Part shown: piece after piece, positions 39,847-48,996 of the stretch
How positions within the stretch are numbered: position 1 is the stretch's first letter
How the letters are laid out: every line of letters starts with the position of its first letter
Origin: Allostella vacuolata
Lineage (GTDB): Bacteria; Pseudomonadota; Alphaproteobacteria; ATCC43930; Allostellaceae
NCBI GenBank assembly: GCA_006739055.1
Contig: AP019702.1
Location: 5,357,388-5,421,387, forward strand
Reading direction: 5' to 3'
DNA: 64,000 bases
The notes under the pieces: model-generated
The model's input: only the letters and a program-made list of their open reading frames with translations
The model's database searches: none
Told to the model about the DNA's origin: nothing
Position numbers and translations under genes: made by a program

Positions 39847-39947
39847 CCGGCGCACAGGCATTCGCGTTCGTCGTACTGCCAATCGTCGTGGCGGCTCTCG
39901 GGTGGGGCATCGTCCTGCTCAACGAGCGGTTTGGTCAGCGGAATTGA
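39843..39947 (+). CDS. Tiny ORF 2 (34 residues), predicted single-pass membrane peptide
   Basis: GTG 39843 overlaps the stop of tiny ORF 1. The product has a hydrophobic stretch (AFAFVVLPIVVAALGWGIVL) of about 20 residues followed by a charged tail (LNERFGQRN), so a single transmembrane helix is predicted. Its TGA overlaps the TTG start of the aspartate-dehydrogenase-like gene. It could be an accessory subunit of the Liv-type importer or a membrane anchor, or the second half of a protein split from ORF 1. The function is unknown. Confidence 0.5.
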   Translation: MTGAQAFAFVVLPIVVAALGWGIVLLNERFGQRN

Positions 39948-40744
39948 CGCCCTATCGCATCGGCCTGATCGGCCTGGGCGCCATCGGCCGCGACCTGCTG
40001 GCGCGCATCCGCGGCGGCACGCTGGGGCCGATCGCCTGCACGGGCGTGCTGGTGCGCCGGCCGCGGGACGACCGGGAAATACCCGGCCTGACCCATGATC
40101 CCGACCGCTTCTTCGCCCAGCCCTACGACGCGGTCATCGAAGGTGCCGGGCACCAGGCGGTGCGCGACCATGGCGAGCGCGCCCTGCGCCAGGGCTCCGA
40201 CCTGATGGTCACCTCCGTCGGGGCACTGACCGACGATGCCCTGTTCGACCGGCTGGTGGCAGCCGCGACCGCAGGCGGCCGGCGGCTGATCCTGCCGTCG
40301 GCCGGGATCGGCGCGCTCGACATCCTGGCCGCGGGCGCGGTCGGCGGGCTCGAGCGGGTGACGGTCACGGTGCGCAAGGACCCCCTGTCCTGGAAAGGGA
40401 CGGTAGCCGAGCAGCAGGTCGATCTCGACCGGTTGACGGCGCCCCACGTGCTGCATGACGGGCCGGTGCGCGAGGGCGCCCGCGCCTATCCGCAGAACGT
40501 GAACATCTCGGCCGCGGCCGCGCTTGCCGGGATCGGGCTCGACCGCACCCGCCTCGTCATCGTCGCCGATCCCGGCATCGACATGCACGTCGTCGAGATC
40601 GAGGCGGAGGGCACCTTCGGCCGCTTCCAGTTCCGCGAGGAGATCATCCCGACCACGGACAACCCCAAGACCGGGCGGCTCGTCGCCATGGCGGTCGCCA
40701 AGACCGTGCGCCAGCTCGCCAGCCCCCTCGTCATCGGCGCCTGA
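39944..40744 (+). CDS. nadX: Aspartate dehydrogenase-like protein
   Basis: This is an NAD(P)-dependent L-aspartate dehydrogenase family protein of 266 residues, the typical length. The Rossmann start is IGLIGLGAIGRDLLARI, and the C-terminal domain has LPSAGIGALDILAAGA and YPQNVNISAAAALAGIGLD, conserved in the family. The enzyme makes iminoaspartate/oxaloacetate and ammonia, or supplies iminoaspartate for NAD. The TTG start overlaps tiny ORF 2. No nadA or nadC is adjacent, so a catabolic role tied to the importer is plausible. Confidence 0.85.
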   Translation: MTPYRIGLIGLGAIGRDLLARIRGGTLGPIACTGVLVRRPRDDREIPGLTHDPDRFFAQPYDAVIEGAGHQAVRDHGERALRQGSDLMVTSVGALTDDALFDRLVAAATAGGRRLILPSAGIGALDILAAGAVGGLERVTVTVRKDPLSWKGTVAEQQVDLDRLTAPHVLHDGPVREGARAYPQNVNISAAAALAGIGLDRTRLVIVADPGIDMHVVEIEAEGTFGRFQFREEIIPTTDNPKTGRLVAMAVAKTVRQLASPLVIGA

Positions 40745-40876
40745 CCACCCCTCCTGCGATCGGGTCACCTTGCGATCAGACAGGCGCCGGAAAAGGGCGT
40801 AGCATCACTGTCGGCGCCGCGCCGTCCCGGTCGTCCGACCGGGCCGCTCGCGACCACGCCCACCCCGGAGAGTCCC

Positions 40877-41017
40877 ATGGCCAAGGGTCAGCAACGCGGC
40901 AATCGCGAGACCAAGAAACCGAAGCAGGAGAACAAGGCGAAGCCGTCGACCGCGCCGTCCCCCTTCTCCACCTTGCCGCCCGGCAAGGGCGCCCCGGCCG
41001 GCGGCAAGAAGAAGTAG
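40877..41017 (+). CDS. Small Lys/Pro-rich protein (46 residues)
   Basis: A short ORF starts MAKGQQRGNRETKKPKQENK and ends GGKKK, with GGAG eight bases upstream of the ATG. The protein is highly basic, without hydrophobic segments. Similar short lysine-rich proteins of unknown function are, from memory, common in proteobacteria. It is followed immediately by a strong hairpin, which supports it being a real transcription unit. Confidence 0.6.
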   Translation: MAKGQQRGNRETKKPKQENKAKPSTAPSPFSTLPPGKGAPAGGKKK

Positions 41018-41022
41018 GCGGC

Positions 41023-41042
41023 GGCCGGCGCCTGCGCCGGCC
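41023..41042. terminator. Bidirectional hairpin between the small basic protein and the GMC gene
   Basis: Perfect 9-base arms (41023-41031 and 41034-41042) with a 2-base loop sit 6 bases after the small gene's stop. The distal arm touches the stop codon of the opposing GMC oxidoreductase gene. No T-tract is present. Confidence 0.6.
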
Positions 41043-42619
41043 TATCGCGGTGCCGTCCGCAGGCGATCGGCCATCCTTTCGCCGATCATCACCGTCGTCA
41101 GGTGGGTGTTGGCGCGGCAGTCGGACGGCATGACGGCCGCATCGACGACCCAGAGCCCATCCACCCCGCGAACCCGGCACTCCGGATCCACCACGCCGCG
41201 CGGGTCCTCGTGGGCGGTCATCCGGCAGGTCGAAACGGGGTGCTGGGCGTCACCGCACTCGGCCAGCATCGCCTGGTCCAGCTCGTCGTCGGGCAGGGCG
41301 GCGACCTCGCCGAAAGGCCGGTCGGCAAAGCCGAACGAAATACGCTCGGCCATCCCGGTCACGGCCGGATGGGCCGCAATCGCCCCCAGACGGCGGACGC
41401 CGGCGCGCAGCCGCACGCGGTCGCGCTCGTCGTCCAGCATGTTGGCATCGACCAGCGGATCGACCGCCGGATCGCGCGAGCGCAGCACGATCTCCCCCTC
41501 GGAGAAGGACTGGAAGAGCGCGGTCGCGATGCCGCCCTCGTTGGCCCGCGCCGGGTCGTCGGCCTCGAAGCCGCGATGGTTGAAGGCCATGAAGATCATG
41601 TCGTTGTGCCCGCCCCCGGCCAGGCCCGACGACCAGGTCACGCAGCAGTTGGTGTGGCGGAAGTCGACATCGGCCGGGCGCAGATCCGGCCGGACGCGGA
41701 TCAGGGCGCGGATCGTCGGGTGCTCCAGCATGTGGCGGCCGACATGCGGGTTGGCATGCACGACCGGGATGCCGAAGCGCCCCAGCACCGCCGGGTCGCC
41801 GACGCCCGAGCGCATCAGGATCGCCGGGGAATGGACCGCACCGGCGGACAGAACGATGCGCCGCCCGGCGAAGGAGCGCATCTCGCCGTCGATCCTGGCC
41901 TCGACCGCCGTCGCCCGCTTGCCGTCGAACAGGATGCGGTCGACCAGCGCCCCGCCCTGGATCCGCAGGTTGGCCCGGCCGCGTGCCGGCTCGACATAGG
42001 CATCGTTGGTCGAGACCCGGCGTCCGTCGCGGCTGTTGATCGGGTAGCACGCCACGCCGCTGGCATCGGGCGCGTTGAGGTCGTCGTTCCACGGGTGGCC
42101 CAGGGCGAGCGCCGCCTCCGCCAGCGCCCGGTCGACCGGTCCCCACGTCTCCCGCGGGGCGCGATAGATCGGGATCGGCCCGGCCGCCCCGTGCCACCGC
42201 TCCCCGCCATGGTCGCCGTCGCTCTCCAGGCGGTTGAAGTAGGGCAGCACCTCGTCCCAGCCCCAGCCCTCGCAGCCGCGCTCGGCCCAGTCCTCGAAGG
42301 CGTCGGGCACGCCGCGGATGGCGATCTGGGCGTTGACGGCGGACGACCCGCCCATGCCCCGGCCGCGCCAGTAGAGCTTCGGCTCCTGCGCCCGGGTGCG
42401 GCGGGCCATCAGGCCCGGCCACTGCCATTGCGCCTGCATGGCCGGCGGCAGGATGATACGCAGGGGGTTGGCGCTGGCCATCGCCGGCGGCACGTCCGCC
42501 GATCGATAGTCGTTGCCGGCCTCGAGCAGCAGGACGCGATGGCCCGGATCCTCGGACAGGCGGGCGGCCAGCACCGCCCCGGCCGAACCGGCGCCGACCA
42601 CGATCGTATCCCAGACCAT
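41042..42619 (-). CDS. GMC-family FAD oxidoreductase (choline dehydrogenase-like)
   Basis: This is a 525-residue flavoprotein. The FAD-binding Rossmann motif is TIVVGAGSAGAVLAARLSED at the N-terminus, the GMC signature is GRGMGGSSAVNAQ, and the C-terminal segment holds QHPVSTCRM and NTHLTTVMIGE with the catalytic His/Asn region. It oxidises an alcohol; the substrate is unknown. Its ATG overlaps the ThDP-enzyme stop by one base (TGATG). Confidence 0.93.
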   Translation of the reverse strand: MVWDTIVVGAGSAGAVLAARLSEDPGHRVLLLEAGNDYRSADVPPAMASANPLRIILPPAMQAQWQWPGLMARRTRAQEPKLYWRGRGMGGSSAVNAQIAIRGVPDAFEDWAERGCEGWGWDEVLPYFNRLESDGDHGGERWHGAAGPIPIYRAPRETWGPVDRALAEAALALGHPWNDDLNAPDASGVACYPINSRDGRRVSTNDAYVEPARGRANLRIQGGALVDRILFDGKRATAVEARIDGEMRSFAGRRIVLSAGAVHSPAILMRSGVGDPAVLGRFGIPVVHANPHVGRHMLEHPTIRALIRVRPDLRPADVDFRHTNCCVTWSSGLAGGGHNDMIFMAFNHRGFEADDPARANEGGIATALFQSFSEGEIVLRSRDPAVDPLVDANMLDDERDRVRLRAGVRRLGAIAAHPAVTGMAERISFGFADRPFGEVAALPDDELDQAMLAECGDAQHPVSTCRMTAHEDPRGVVDPECRVRGVDGLWVVDAAVMPSDCRANTHLTTVMIGERMADRLRTAPR

Positions 42620-44322
42620 CAGAGCCCCCCGAGCTTTCCGTCGAACATCGTCACTGGCGGATAGGCCTCCGGGTCGGTCACGACATCGATCACCGTCGGC
42701 CGGTCGGCGGCCAGCGCCGCCTCCAGGGCCGGGCCGTATTCTTCCGGGTCCTCGATGCGCACGCCGATGCAGCCGCAGGCCCGCGCGATCGCCGCATGGT
42801 CGACCGGGGCGAAGGCGATGGCGTCGGTATGGGCGCCATGGGTCGCCGTCTCGGCATGCTTCTGATAGCCCAGGATCTGGTTGTTCAGCACGGTGAGGGC
42901 GATGGGCGTACCCATGCGCCGGGCGGTTTCCAGCTCGGCCCAGACATGGGCGAACCCGCCGTCGCCGGCGACGCAGATGACCGGGCTGGCGGGTGCGGCG
43001 ACCTTGGCGCCGATCGCCATCGGCAAGCCCCAGCCGAGCCCGGCGATGCCGCGCGGGGTCAGGAAGCGCTGCCCAGGGCGCCGTGCCCGCAGGTAGTTGT
43101 TGATCCAGATCGACGCATAGCTGGCGTCCGCGACGACGATCGTGTCCGGCGTCAGGAGGCGGTCGATCTCGGCCATGATGCGCTCCGGCCGCATCGGCCG
43201 GGTCGCGGCGCCGGTGGCCGGCGCCGCCTCCTCGGCGTGCGCCCGCCGGCCCTCGCGGATCGCGGCCTCGACCGCCGGGCGGGCAGCCGCCCGGGCGCCG
43301 AGGTCGCGGGCGGCCAGTGCCTCGGCCAGTGCGGTCAGGGTGCTGCGCGCATCCCCCTGCAGCCGCATGGCCTCGTAGTTCCGGCCGATCTCCTGCCCGT
43401 CGATGTCGAGATGGATGAAGCGCGTCGACCGCGAGAACAGCTTCCAGGAATCGGTGCCGTTCTGGTTGGTGCGGTTGCCGACCAGCAGCACCACGTCCGC
43501 CCGGTCGACCAGCGGGCGCATGAACTTGCCCATGCCGCGCCGGCCCATGAAGTAGCCGATGACGCCGACCGAGAGCGGGTGGCCCTCGTCGACCGCCCCC
43601 TTGCCCATGGAAGTGGTGCCGACCGGCAGGTGGGCGGATTCCTGCAGGGCCGCCAGCGCCGCCGCCGCACCCGAGGAATGGATGCCGCCGCCGGCCACGA
43701 CCAGCGGATGGGCGGCGCCGGCCAGCAGGTCGGCTGCGGCGGCGATCGCCGCCGGGTCGGCCTGCGGCCGGTCCAGCGGATAGGCGCCGAGGCTGGCGAC
43801 CCGGCCCGACTCGCGCGGTGCCGCATCCTGGAACAGGTCGATCGGCACGATCAGGACCGCCGGGCCGGGCCGGCCGCCGGCCGCCGCGGTGAAGGCCATG
43901 TCGACATAGTCGTCGATGCGGTCGGCCTGGGCGACGCGGCGCACCCACTTGGCGACGCCGCGGAAGAGGTCGAGATGGTCCAGTTCCTGGAAGGCGTTGC
44001 GGTCGGTCGTGCCGCGGGCCACGTCCTGGACCAGGGCCACGATCGGGATCGAGGCCTTCAGCGCCTCCGCCAGGCCCGGCACCAGCAGGGTCGCGGCCGG
44101 CCCGTTCTGCGCCGTCACCACCGCCACCCGGCCGGAGATGCGGGCATAGCCGTCGGCCATCGCCGCCCCGGCATTCTCGGTCCGGTAGGCGAACTGGCGG
44201 ATGCCGTAGCCGGGGGCGATCAGGTGGAAGGCGGTCGGGATGCTCTGGCCGAAGGCGACCTCCACCCCGTGGCGGCGGAAGGCCCGGACGACGGTATGGG
44301 CGGCGTTCTCGTTGGCGATCAT
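42619..44322 (-). CDS. Thiamine-diphosphate-dependent enzyme (acetolactate synthase-like)
   Basis: This is a 567-residue enzyme with the three-domain ThDP fold. The catalytic glutamate is in YRTENAGAAMADGYAR, and the ThDP/Mg motif is GDGGFAHVWAELETARRMGT ending at LNNQ. It resembles the large subunit of acetolactate synthase, but the N-terminus (FGQSIPTAFHLIAPG) is not that of IlvB and no small subunit is adjacent. It is more likely a decarboxylase or carboligase of a catabolic pathway shared with the SDR and GMC genes. Confidence 0.88.
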   Translation of the reverse strand: MIANENAAHTVVRAFRRHGVEVAFGQSIPTAFHLIAPGYGIRQFAYRTENAGAAMADGYARISGRVAVVTAQNGPAATLLVPGLAEALKASIPIVALVQDVARGTTDRNAFQELDHLDLFRGVAKWVRRVAQADRIDDYVDMAFTAAAGGRPGPAVLIVPIDLFQDAAPRESGRVASLGAYPLDRPQADPAAIAAAADLLAGAAHPLVVAGGGIHSSGAAAALAALQESAHLPVGTTSMGKGAVDEGHPLSVGVIGYFMGRRGMGKFMRPLVDRADVVLLVGNRTNQNGTDSWKLFSRSTRFIHLDIDGQEIGRNYEAMRLQGDARSTLTALAEALAARDLGARAAARPAVEAAIREGRRAHAEEAAPATGAATRPMRPERIMAEIDRLLTPDTIVVADASYASIWINNYLRARRPGQRFLTPRGIAGLGWGLPMAIGAKVAAPASPVICVAGDGGFAHVWAELETARRMGTPIALTVLNNQILGYQKHAETATHGAHTDAIAFAPVDHAAIARACGCIGVRIEDPEEYGPALEAALAADRPTVIDVVTDPEAYPPVTMFDGKLGGL

Positions 44323-44343
44323 GCGGGGGCCCCGGATCAGAAG

Positions 44344-45102
44344 TCAGGTCATCGACAGGCCGCCCGCGACGTCCAGCGTGACGCCGGTGACGAAGCTGGC
44401 CGCATCGGAGGTGAGGTAGGCGACGGCATCGGCGCACTCGTCGGCGGTGCCGAGGCGCCCGAGCGGCGTGGCCGCCAGCGCGGCCTGGTTCACCGCCGCA
44501 CCGACCGTATGGATCATCGGGCTTTCGATGCGGCCGGGCGCGATGGCGTTGACCCGGATGCCATGGGGCCCGAGCTCGCCCGCCAGGTGCCGGGTCAGGC
44601 CGATCACGGCCGCCTTGGTCGCCGCGTAATGGACGCCGACGATACTGGAATAGTGCTTTCCGGCCACCGACGACAGGCTGACGATGGCCCCGCGGCGGCG
44701 CTCGATCATCGCCGGCGCCACCAGACGCACCCCGTGGAAGCAGCCGGTCAGGTTGATGTCGACCACCCGGCGCCATTCGTCGGGGTCCATCTCCGCCGCC
44801 GGCACCCGCGCGCCGTCGCGCTTGGGCGAGATGCCGGCATTGTTGACCAGGATGTCGAAGGGCCCGACCCGGTCGACCGCCGCGGCATGGGCCGCCCGGA
44901 ACGAATCCCAGTCGCCGACGTCGCCCGCCACCGCGACAGCGCCGCCGCCGATCGCGGCTGCCGCCGCCTCGGCCGCTGCCGGCTCTATGTCCATCACCAC
45001 CACCCGCGCCCCGCGGCGCGCCAGCCCCGCGGCGATGGCGCGGCCGATTCCCCGCGCGGCGCCGGTGACCAGCGCCGTTCGACCCCGGTGCGTCTCGTCC
45101 AT
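44344..45102 (-). CDS. SDR-family oxidoreductase
   Basis: This is a 252-residue classical short-chain dehydrogenase. It shows the cofactor motif TGAARGIG, the NNAG motif, the catalytic Ser/Tyr/Lys set (SLSSVAGK and YAATK) and C-terminal DVAGGLSM. Asp in VVVMDIEP after strand 2 suggests NAD(H) preference. ATG 45102 has GAGG upstream. It is first of the SDR-ThDP-GMC series and diverges from the hydrolase at 45203. Confidence 0.9.
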   Translation of the reverse strand: MDETHRGRTALVTGAARGIGRAIAAGLARRGARVVVMDIEPAAAEAAAAAIGGGAVAVAGDVGDWDSFRAAHAAAVDRVGPFDILVNNAGISPKRDGARVPAAEMDPDEWRRVVDINLTGCFHGVRLVAPAMIERRRGAIVSLSSVAGKHYSSIVGVHYAATKAAVIGLTRHLAGELGPHGIRVNAIAPGRIESPMIHTVGAAVNQAALAATPLGRLGTADECADAVAYLTSDAASFVTGVTLDVAGGLSMT

Positions 45103-45202
45103 CGGTGATCCTCGCGGGATTGGGCGGTGAGCGGGCCGCGAGTTTGGGCTATCCCTTAGGCGCAATCAACGCCGGCCGGAGCCCCGGGGGAGGAAAACAG
45201 CC

Positions 45203-46087
45203 ATGCCGCACGCGACGATGAGCGACGGAGTGAAGCTCTATTTCGAGGAGACCGGGGCCGGCTTCCCCGTGCTCTTCATCCACGAGTTCGCCGGCGACCA
45301 CACCAGCTGGGAGCCACAGGTGCGGGCGATGTCCCGGCAGTATCGCTGCATCACCTACAACGCGCGCGGCTACCCGCCCTCCGACGTGCCGGAGGATGCC
45401 CGCATGTATTCCCAGGACCGTGCCGTCGCCGACGCCCACGACCTGCTGCGGTCGCTCGGCATCGCCCACGCCCACATCGTCGGCCTGTCGATGGGCGGCT
45501 TCTGCACCGTGCATTTCGGCATGCGCCACCCCGACCTGGCGCGCTCGCTGGTCGTCGCCGGCTGCGGCCACGGCGCCGAGTTGGAGCGCCAGCCGCAGTT
45601 CCGCGCCGACGCCAACGCCATGGCCGATAAGCTGCTGGCGATCGGCATGGCGGAAGGGGCCAGGGGCTACGCCGTCGCCCCCACCCGGGTGCAGTACCAG
45701 AACAAGGACGTGCGCGGCTGGCAGCAGTTCGCCCGCAACCTGGCCGGCCATTCCGCCATCGGCTCGGCCAACACGCTGAAGGGCGTCCAGGCCGGGCGGC
45801 CGTCGATCTACGAGTTCGAGGCGGATCTGCGCCGGATGACGGTGCCGACGCTGATCGCGACCGGCGACGAGGACGAGCCGACCCTGCTGCCCGGCGTGTT
45901 CCTGAAGCGCTGCATCCCGACCTCCGGCCTGTGGATCTGCCCGAAGACCGGACACGCCATCAACCTGGAGGAGCCGGACCTCTTCAACCAGGCGGTCCTG
46001 CGCTTCTTCCATCAAGTGGAAGCCGGCATCTGGGGCGCCCGCGACCCGCGTTCGCTCGCGACCGGCATGGCGGGCGAGAGCCGGTAG
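45203..46087 (+). CDS. Alpha/beta hydrolase
   Basis: This is a 294-residue hydrolase with the elbow GLSMGG around Ser98, the oxyanion stretch FIHEFAGDH and a late catalytic histidine in KTGHAINLEEP. It is preceded by GGGGGAGGAAAA. It resembles small-molecule esterases or C-C hydrolases. Divergent transcription from the SDR gene suggests a possible link to that pathway, which is only an inference. Confidence 0.86.
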   Translation: MPHATMSDGVKLYFEETGAGFPVLFIHEFAGDHTSWEPQVRAMSRQYRCITYNARGYPPSDVPEDARMYSQDRAVADAHDLLRSLGIAHAHIVGLSMGGFCTVHFGMRHPDLARSLVVAGCGHGAELERQPQFRADANAMADKLLAIGMAEGARGYAVAPTRVQYQNKDVRGWQQFARNLAGHSAIGSANTLKGVQAGRPSIYEFEADLRRMTVPTLIATGDEDEPTLLPGVFLKRCIPTSGLWICPKTGHAINLEEPDLFNQAVLRFFHQVEAGIWGARDPRSLATGMAGESR

Positions 46088-46158
46088 CCATCGCTGCCGG
46101 CACATCGATTTCCCCGACGATCGATGCCATCTTCCAATCTGGACTTCGGAGTATCCGG

Positions 46159-46356
46159 ATGAGGACCACGCTCACCATCGACGACGATCTTCTTGCGAGA
46201 GCGCAGGAGCTCAGTGGAATCGGCGAGCGGACCGCGCTGGTGCGGGAGGGGTTGAAGGCGCTGATCGAGCGCGAGAGCGCACGCCGACTCGCCCGGCTCG
46301 GCGGCAGCGACCCGACTCTTGCCGACTTGCCGAGGCGGAGGGCCGCTGCGACGTGA
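46159..46356 (+). CDS. vapB: VapB-type antitoxin
   Basis: This is a 65-residue ribbon-helix-helix protein, MRTTLTIDDDLLARAQELSG then GERTALVREGLKALIERE, the usual VapB/MetJ-Arc DNA-binding pattern. It would neutralise and co-repress with the downstream toxin. Its stop overlaps the toxin GTG (GTGA). The longer in-frame ORF to 45931 runs back into the hydrolase gene and is rejected. Confidence 0.85.
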   Translation: MRTTLTIDDDLLARAQELSGIGERTALVREGLKALIERESARRLARLGGSDPTLADLPRRRAAAT

Positions 46357-46718
46357 TCCTGGTCAACACCTCGGTCTGGGTCGATCATCTCCGACGCGGC
46401 GACCTGTTGCTTTCGCAGCAGCTCGAAGCCAGCAACGTCCTGGTCCATCATTTCGTTATAGGCGAGCTGGCCTGCGGAAATCTTCGGGACCGTCCGATGG
46501 TGCTGAGGCTTCTTCGCAGCCTGCCGCATGTCGCCGACGTGAATGCCGAGGACGCGCTCCGGTTCATCGATGCACATCGGCTCATGGGACGAGGTCTGGG
46601 CTATGTCGATGTTCATCTGCTGGCGACCGCCAGTTCGACCCCGACCGTGTTTCTGTGGACGAGAGACCGGCGACTTGCGGAAGCGGCGGACACCCTGGGC
46701 GTAGGATACGCGCCATAG
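46353..46718 (+). CDS. vapC: VapC-type PIN-domain toxin
   Basis: This is a 121-residue PIN ribonuclease. The acidic metal-binding set is partly visible: Glu in FVIGELACGN, Asp in GLGYVDVHLLATA and Asp in LWTRDRRLAE. The first position is unusual: MILVNTSVWVDHL carries Asn at residue 5 where PIN domains normally have Asp. Activity may therefore be altered or lost. It starts with GTG coupled to the antitoxin stop and is followed by a hairpin. Confidence 0.85.
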   Translation: MILVNTSVWVDHLRRGDLLLSQQLEASNVLVHHFVIGELACGNLRDRPMVLRLLRSLPHVADVNAEDALRFIDAHRLMGRGLGYVDVHLLATASSTPTVFLWTRDRRLAEAADTLGVGYAP

Positions 46719-46720
46719 CA

Positions 46721-46752
46721 CCGGCGATTCCTGTCAGAGAGATAATCGCCGG
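46721..46752. terminator. Terminator-like hairpin after vapC
   Basis: Perfect 9-base arms CCGGCGATT (46721-46729) and AATCGCCGG (46744-46752) with a 14-base loop start 2 bases after the vapC stop. It would insulate vapBC from yejB, whose ATG is 46 bases further on. Confidence 0.55.
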
Positions 46753-46797
46753 CCCAGTCGACGACCCCGTTCATAGACGCTAGGTTCTTCGCCCAAG

Positions 46798-47916
46798 ATG
46801 CTGGCCTACCTGATCCGACGGTTGCTGCTGGTGATCCCGACCTTGTTCGGGATCATGGTGGTGAACTTCATCATCATCCAGGCCGCACCCGGCGGGCCGG
46901 TCGAGCAGATGATCGCCCGCATCAAGGGCACGGCCGTGGATGCGACCGCGCGGATCGGCGGCACCGGCGGCGGCGATGCCGCGACGCCGCAGCCGGGCGA
47001 GCGGTCGGTCCCCGGCTCCTCGGGCGAGGCCTCGAAATACCGCGGCGCCCGCGGGCTCGACCCCAGCCTGATCAAGGAGATCGAGAAGCTCTACGGCTTC
47101 GACAAGCCGCCGCTCGAGCGCTTCGTCCTGATGATGAAGAGCTACGTCACGTTCGACTTCGGCAACAGCTTCTTCCGCGATCGAAGAGTGGTCGACCTGG
47201 TGCTGGACAAGATGCCGGTGTCCATCTCGCTCGGCCTGTGGACGACGCTGCTCGTCTACCTGATATCGATCCCGCTCGGGATATCGAAGGCGGTGCGCGA
47301 CGGCAGCAGCTTCGACGTCTGGACGTCCGCCGTGATCATCGTCGGCTACGCGATCCCGAGCTTCCTCTTCGCCGTGCTGCTGGTGGTCCTGTTCGCCGGC
47401 GGCAGCTTCCTCGACTGGTTCCCGCTGCGCGGCCTGACGTCCGAGAACTGGGCCTATATGTCCTGGCCGGCGCGCATCCTCGATTATCTGTGGCACATCG
47501 CGCTGCCGGTCACGGCGATGGTGATCGGCGGCTTCGCCAGCCTGACCATGCTGACCAAGAATTCCTTCCTGGAAGAGATCAACAAGCAGTACGTGCTGAC
47601 CTGCCGCGCCAAGGGGCTGGCCGAACGGCGCATCCTCTACGGCCACGTCTTCCGCAACGCGATGCTGATCGTGGTCGCCGGCTTCCCGGCCGCCTTCGTC
47701 GGCGTGCTCTTCACCGGCTCGCTGCTGATCGAGGTGATCTTCTCGCTCGACGGGCTGGGCCTGCTCGGCTTCGAGGCGGCGATCAACCGCGACTATCCGG
47801 TGATGTTCGGCACCCTCTTCTTCTTCACCCTGATCGGGCTGCTGCTCGGCATCGTCGGCGACCTGATGTACGTCGCGATCGACCCCCGGATCGACTTCGA
47901 GGCGCGTCGCGCGTGA
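46798..47916 (+). CDS. yejB: Oligopeptide-type ABC permease YejB
   Basis: This is an inner-membrane permease of 372 residues. It has the YejB hallmark of a long insert between the first membrane segment and the rest (about residues 40-100, ending [20 protein letters not shown]) and the EAA loop [20 protein letters not shown]. In E. coli YejABEF imports microcin C and peptides. It is coupled to yejE by a GTGA overlap. The binding protein gene yejA, usually just upstream, is not here. Confidence 0.92.
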   Translation: MLAYLIRRLLLVIPTLFGIMVVNFIIIQAAPGGPVEQMIARIKGTAVDATARIGGTGGGDAATPQPGERSVPGSSGEASKYRGARGLDPSLIKEIEKLYGFDKPPLERFVLMMKSYVTFDFGNSFFRDRRVVDLVLDKMPVSISLGLWTTLLVYLISIPLGISKAVRDGSSFDVWTSAVIIVGYAIPSFLFAVLLVVLFAGGSFLDWFPLRGLTSENWAYMSWPARILDYLWHIALPVTAMVIGGFASLTMLTKNSFLEEINKQYVLTCRAKGLAERRILYGHVFRNAMLIVVAGFPAAFVGVLFTGSLLIEVIFSLDGLGLLGFEAAINRDYPVMFGTLFFFTLIGLLLGIVGDLMYVAIDPRIDFEARRA

Positions 47917-48995
47917 CCGCAGCCCCCCCTGCCGCCGGTGCCGCCGCCCCGACCCACCCGACCTTCCTCGGCCGGCGCATCTCGCCGCTCACCGGCCGCC
48001 GGCTGGCGAGCTTCCGCGCCAACCGCCGCGGCTTCTGGTCGCTATGGATTTTCCTGGCGCTCTTCCTGGTGTCGCTGTTCGCCGAGTTCGTCGCCAACGA
48101 CCGGCCCTTCCTGGTCAAGTATGACGGCGGCTACTACTGGCCGGTCTTCGTCGACTATCCGGAAGAGACCTTCGGCGGCTTCCTGCCCCATACCGACTAC
48201 CGCGATCCCAACATCGCGGAGGAGATCCGGGCCAAGGGCTGGATGATCTGGCCGCTGATTCCCTACAGCTACGACACGATCAACTTCGACCTGACCGTGC
48301 CCGCCCCGGCCCCGCCGTCGGCCGGCAACTGGCTCGGCACGGACGACCAGGGGCGCGACGTGGTCGCCCGGCTGATCTACGGCTTCCGCATCAGCGTCCT
48401 GTTCGGGCTGACGCTGACGCTCGCCAGCTCGGTCATCGGCATCGCCGCCGGCGCCGTCCAGGGCTATTTCGGCGGCCTGGTCGACCTCCTGTTCCAGCGC
48501 TTCATCGAGATCTGGTCCGGCCTGCCGGTGCTCTACCTGCTGATCATCCTGGCGTCGGTGGTCGAGCCGAACTTCTGGTGGCTGCTGTCGCTGATGCTGC
48601 TGTTCAGCTGGATGGCGCTGGTCGGCGTCGTCCGGGCGGAGTTCCTGCGCGCCCGCAACTTCGACTATGTCCGCGCCGCCCGCGCGCTCGGCGTCGGCGA
48701 CACGGTGATCATGATCCGCCACGTCCTGCCCAACGCGATGGTGGCGACCCTGACCTTCATGCCGTTCATCCTCAACGGCTCCATCACCACCCTGACCAGC
48801 CTCGACTTCCTGGGCTTCGGGCTGCCGCCGGGGTCGGCGTCCCTGGGCGAGCTGCTGTCGCAGGGCAAGGCGAACCTGCAGGCGCCATGGCTGGGGCTGA
48901 CCGCCTTTGCCACCCTGGCCCTGATGCTGAGCCTGCTGATCTTCGTCGGCGAGGCCGTGCGCGACGCCTTCGACCCGCGCAAGACCGTGCGCTGA
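47913..48995 (+). CDS. yejE: Oligopeptide-type ABC permease YejE
   Basis: This is an inner-membrane permease of 360 residues with the YejE-specific soluble stretch after the first membrane helix ([20 protein letters not shown] onward), [18 protein letters not shown] and the EAA loop [21 protein letters not shown]. The GTG start overlaps the yejB stop by 4 bases. It forms the channel with YejB. Confidence 0.92.
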   Translation: MTAAPPAAGAAAPTHPTFLGRRISPLTGRRLASFRANRRGFWSLWIFLALFLVSLFAEFVANDRPFLVKYDGGYYWPVFVDYPEETFGGFLPHTDYRDPNIAEEIRAKGWMIWPLIPYSYDTINFDLTVPAPAPPSAGNWLGTDDQGRDVVARLIYGFRISVLFGLTLTLASSVIGIAAGAVQGYFGGLVDLLFQRFIEIWSGLPVLYLLIILASVVEPNFWWLLSLMLLFSWMALVGVVRAEFLRARNFDYVRAARALGVGDTVIMIRHVLPNAMVATLTFMPFILNGSITTLTSLDFLGFGLPPGSASLGELLSQGKANLQAPWLGLTAFATLALMLSLLIFVGEAVRDAFDPRKTVR

Positions 48996-48996
48996 C

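Noticed and set aside
39742-39947. Treating the two tiny ORFs as one gene broken by a frameshift
   Set aside because: Each has its own start coupled to the previous stop, and the pattern matches the real livH/livM junction. A frameshift is kept only as an alternative.
41042-44776. 1244-residue frame joining the SDR, ThDP and GMC regions
   Set aside because: Only the part from 42619 downwards is the GMC enzyme; the upstream portion is out of frame with the ThDP and SDR genes.
45931-46356. 141-residue extended version of the antitoxin
   Set aside because: The extension overlaps the hydrolase C-terminus in another frame; the RHH protein starts at 46159.
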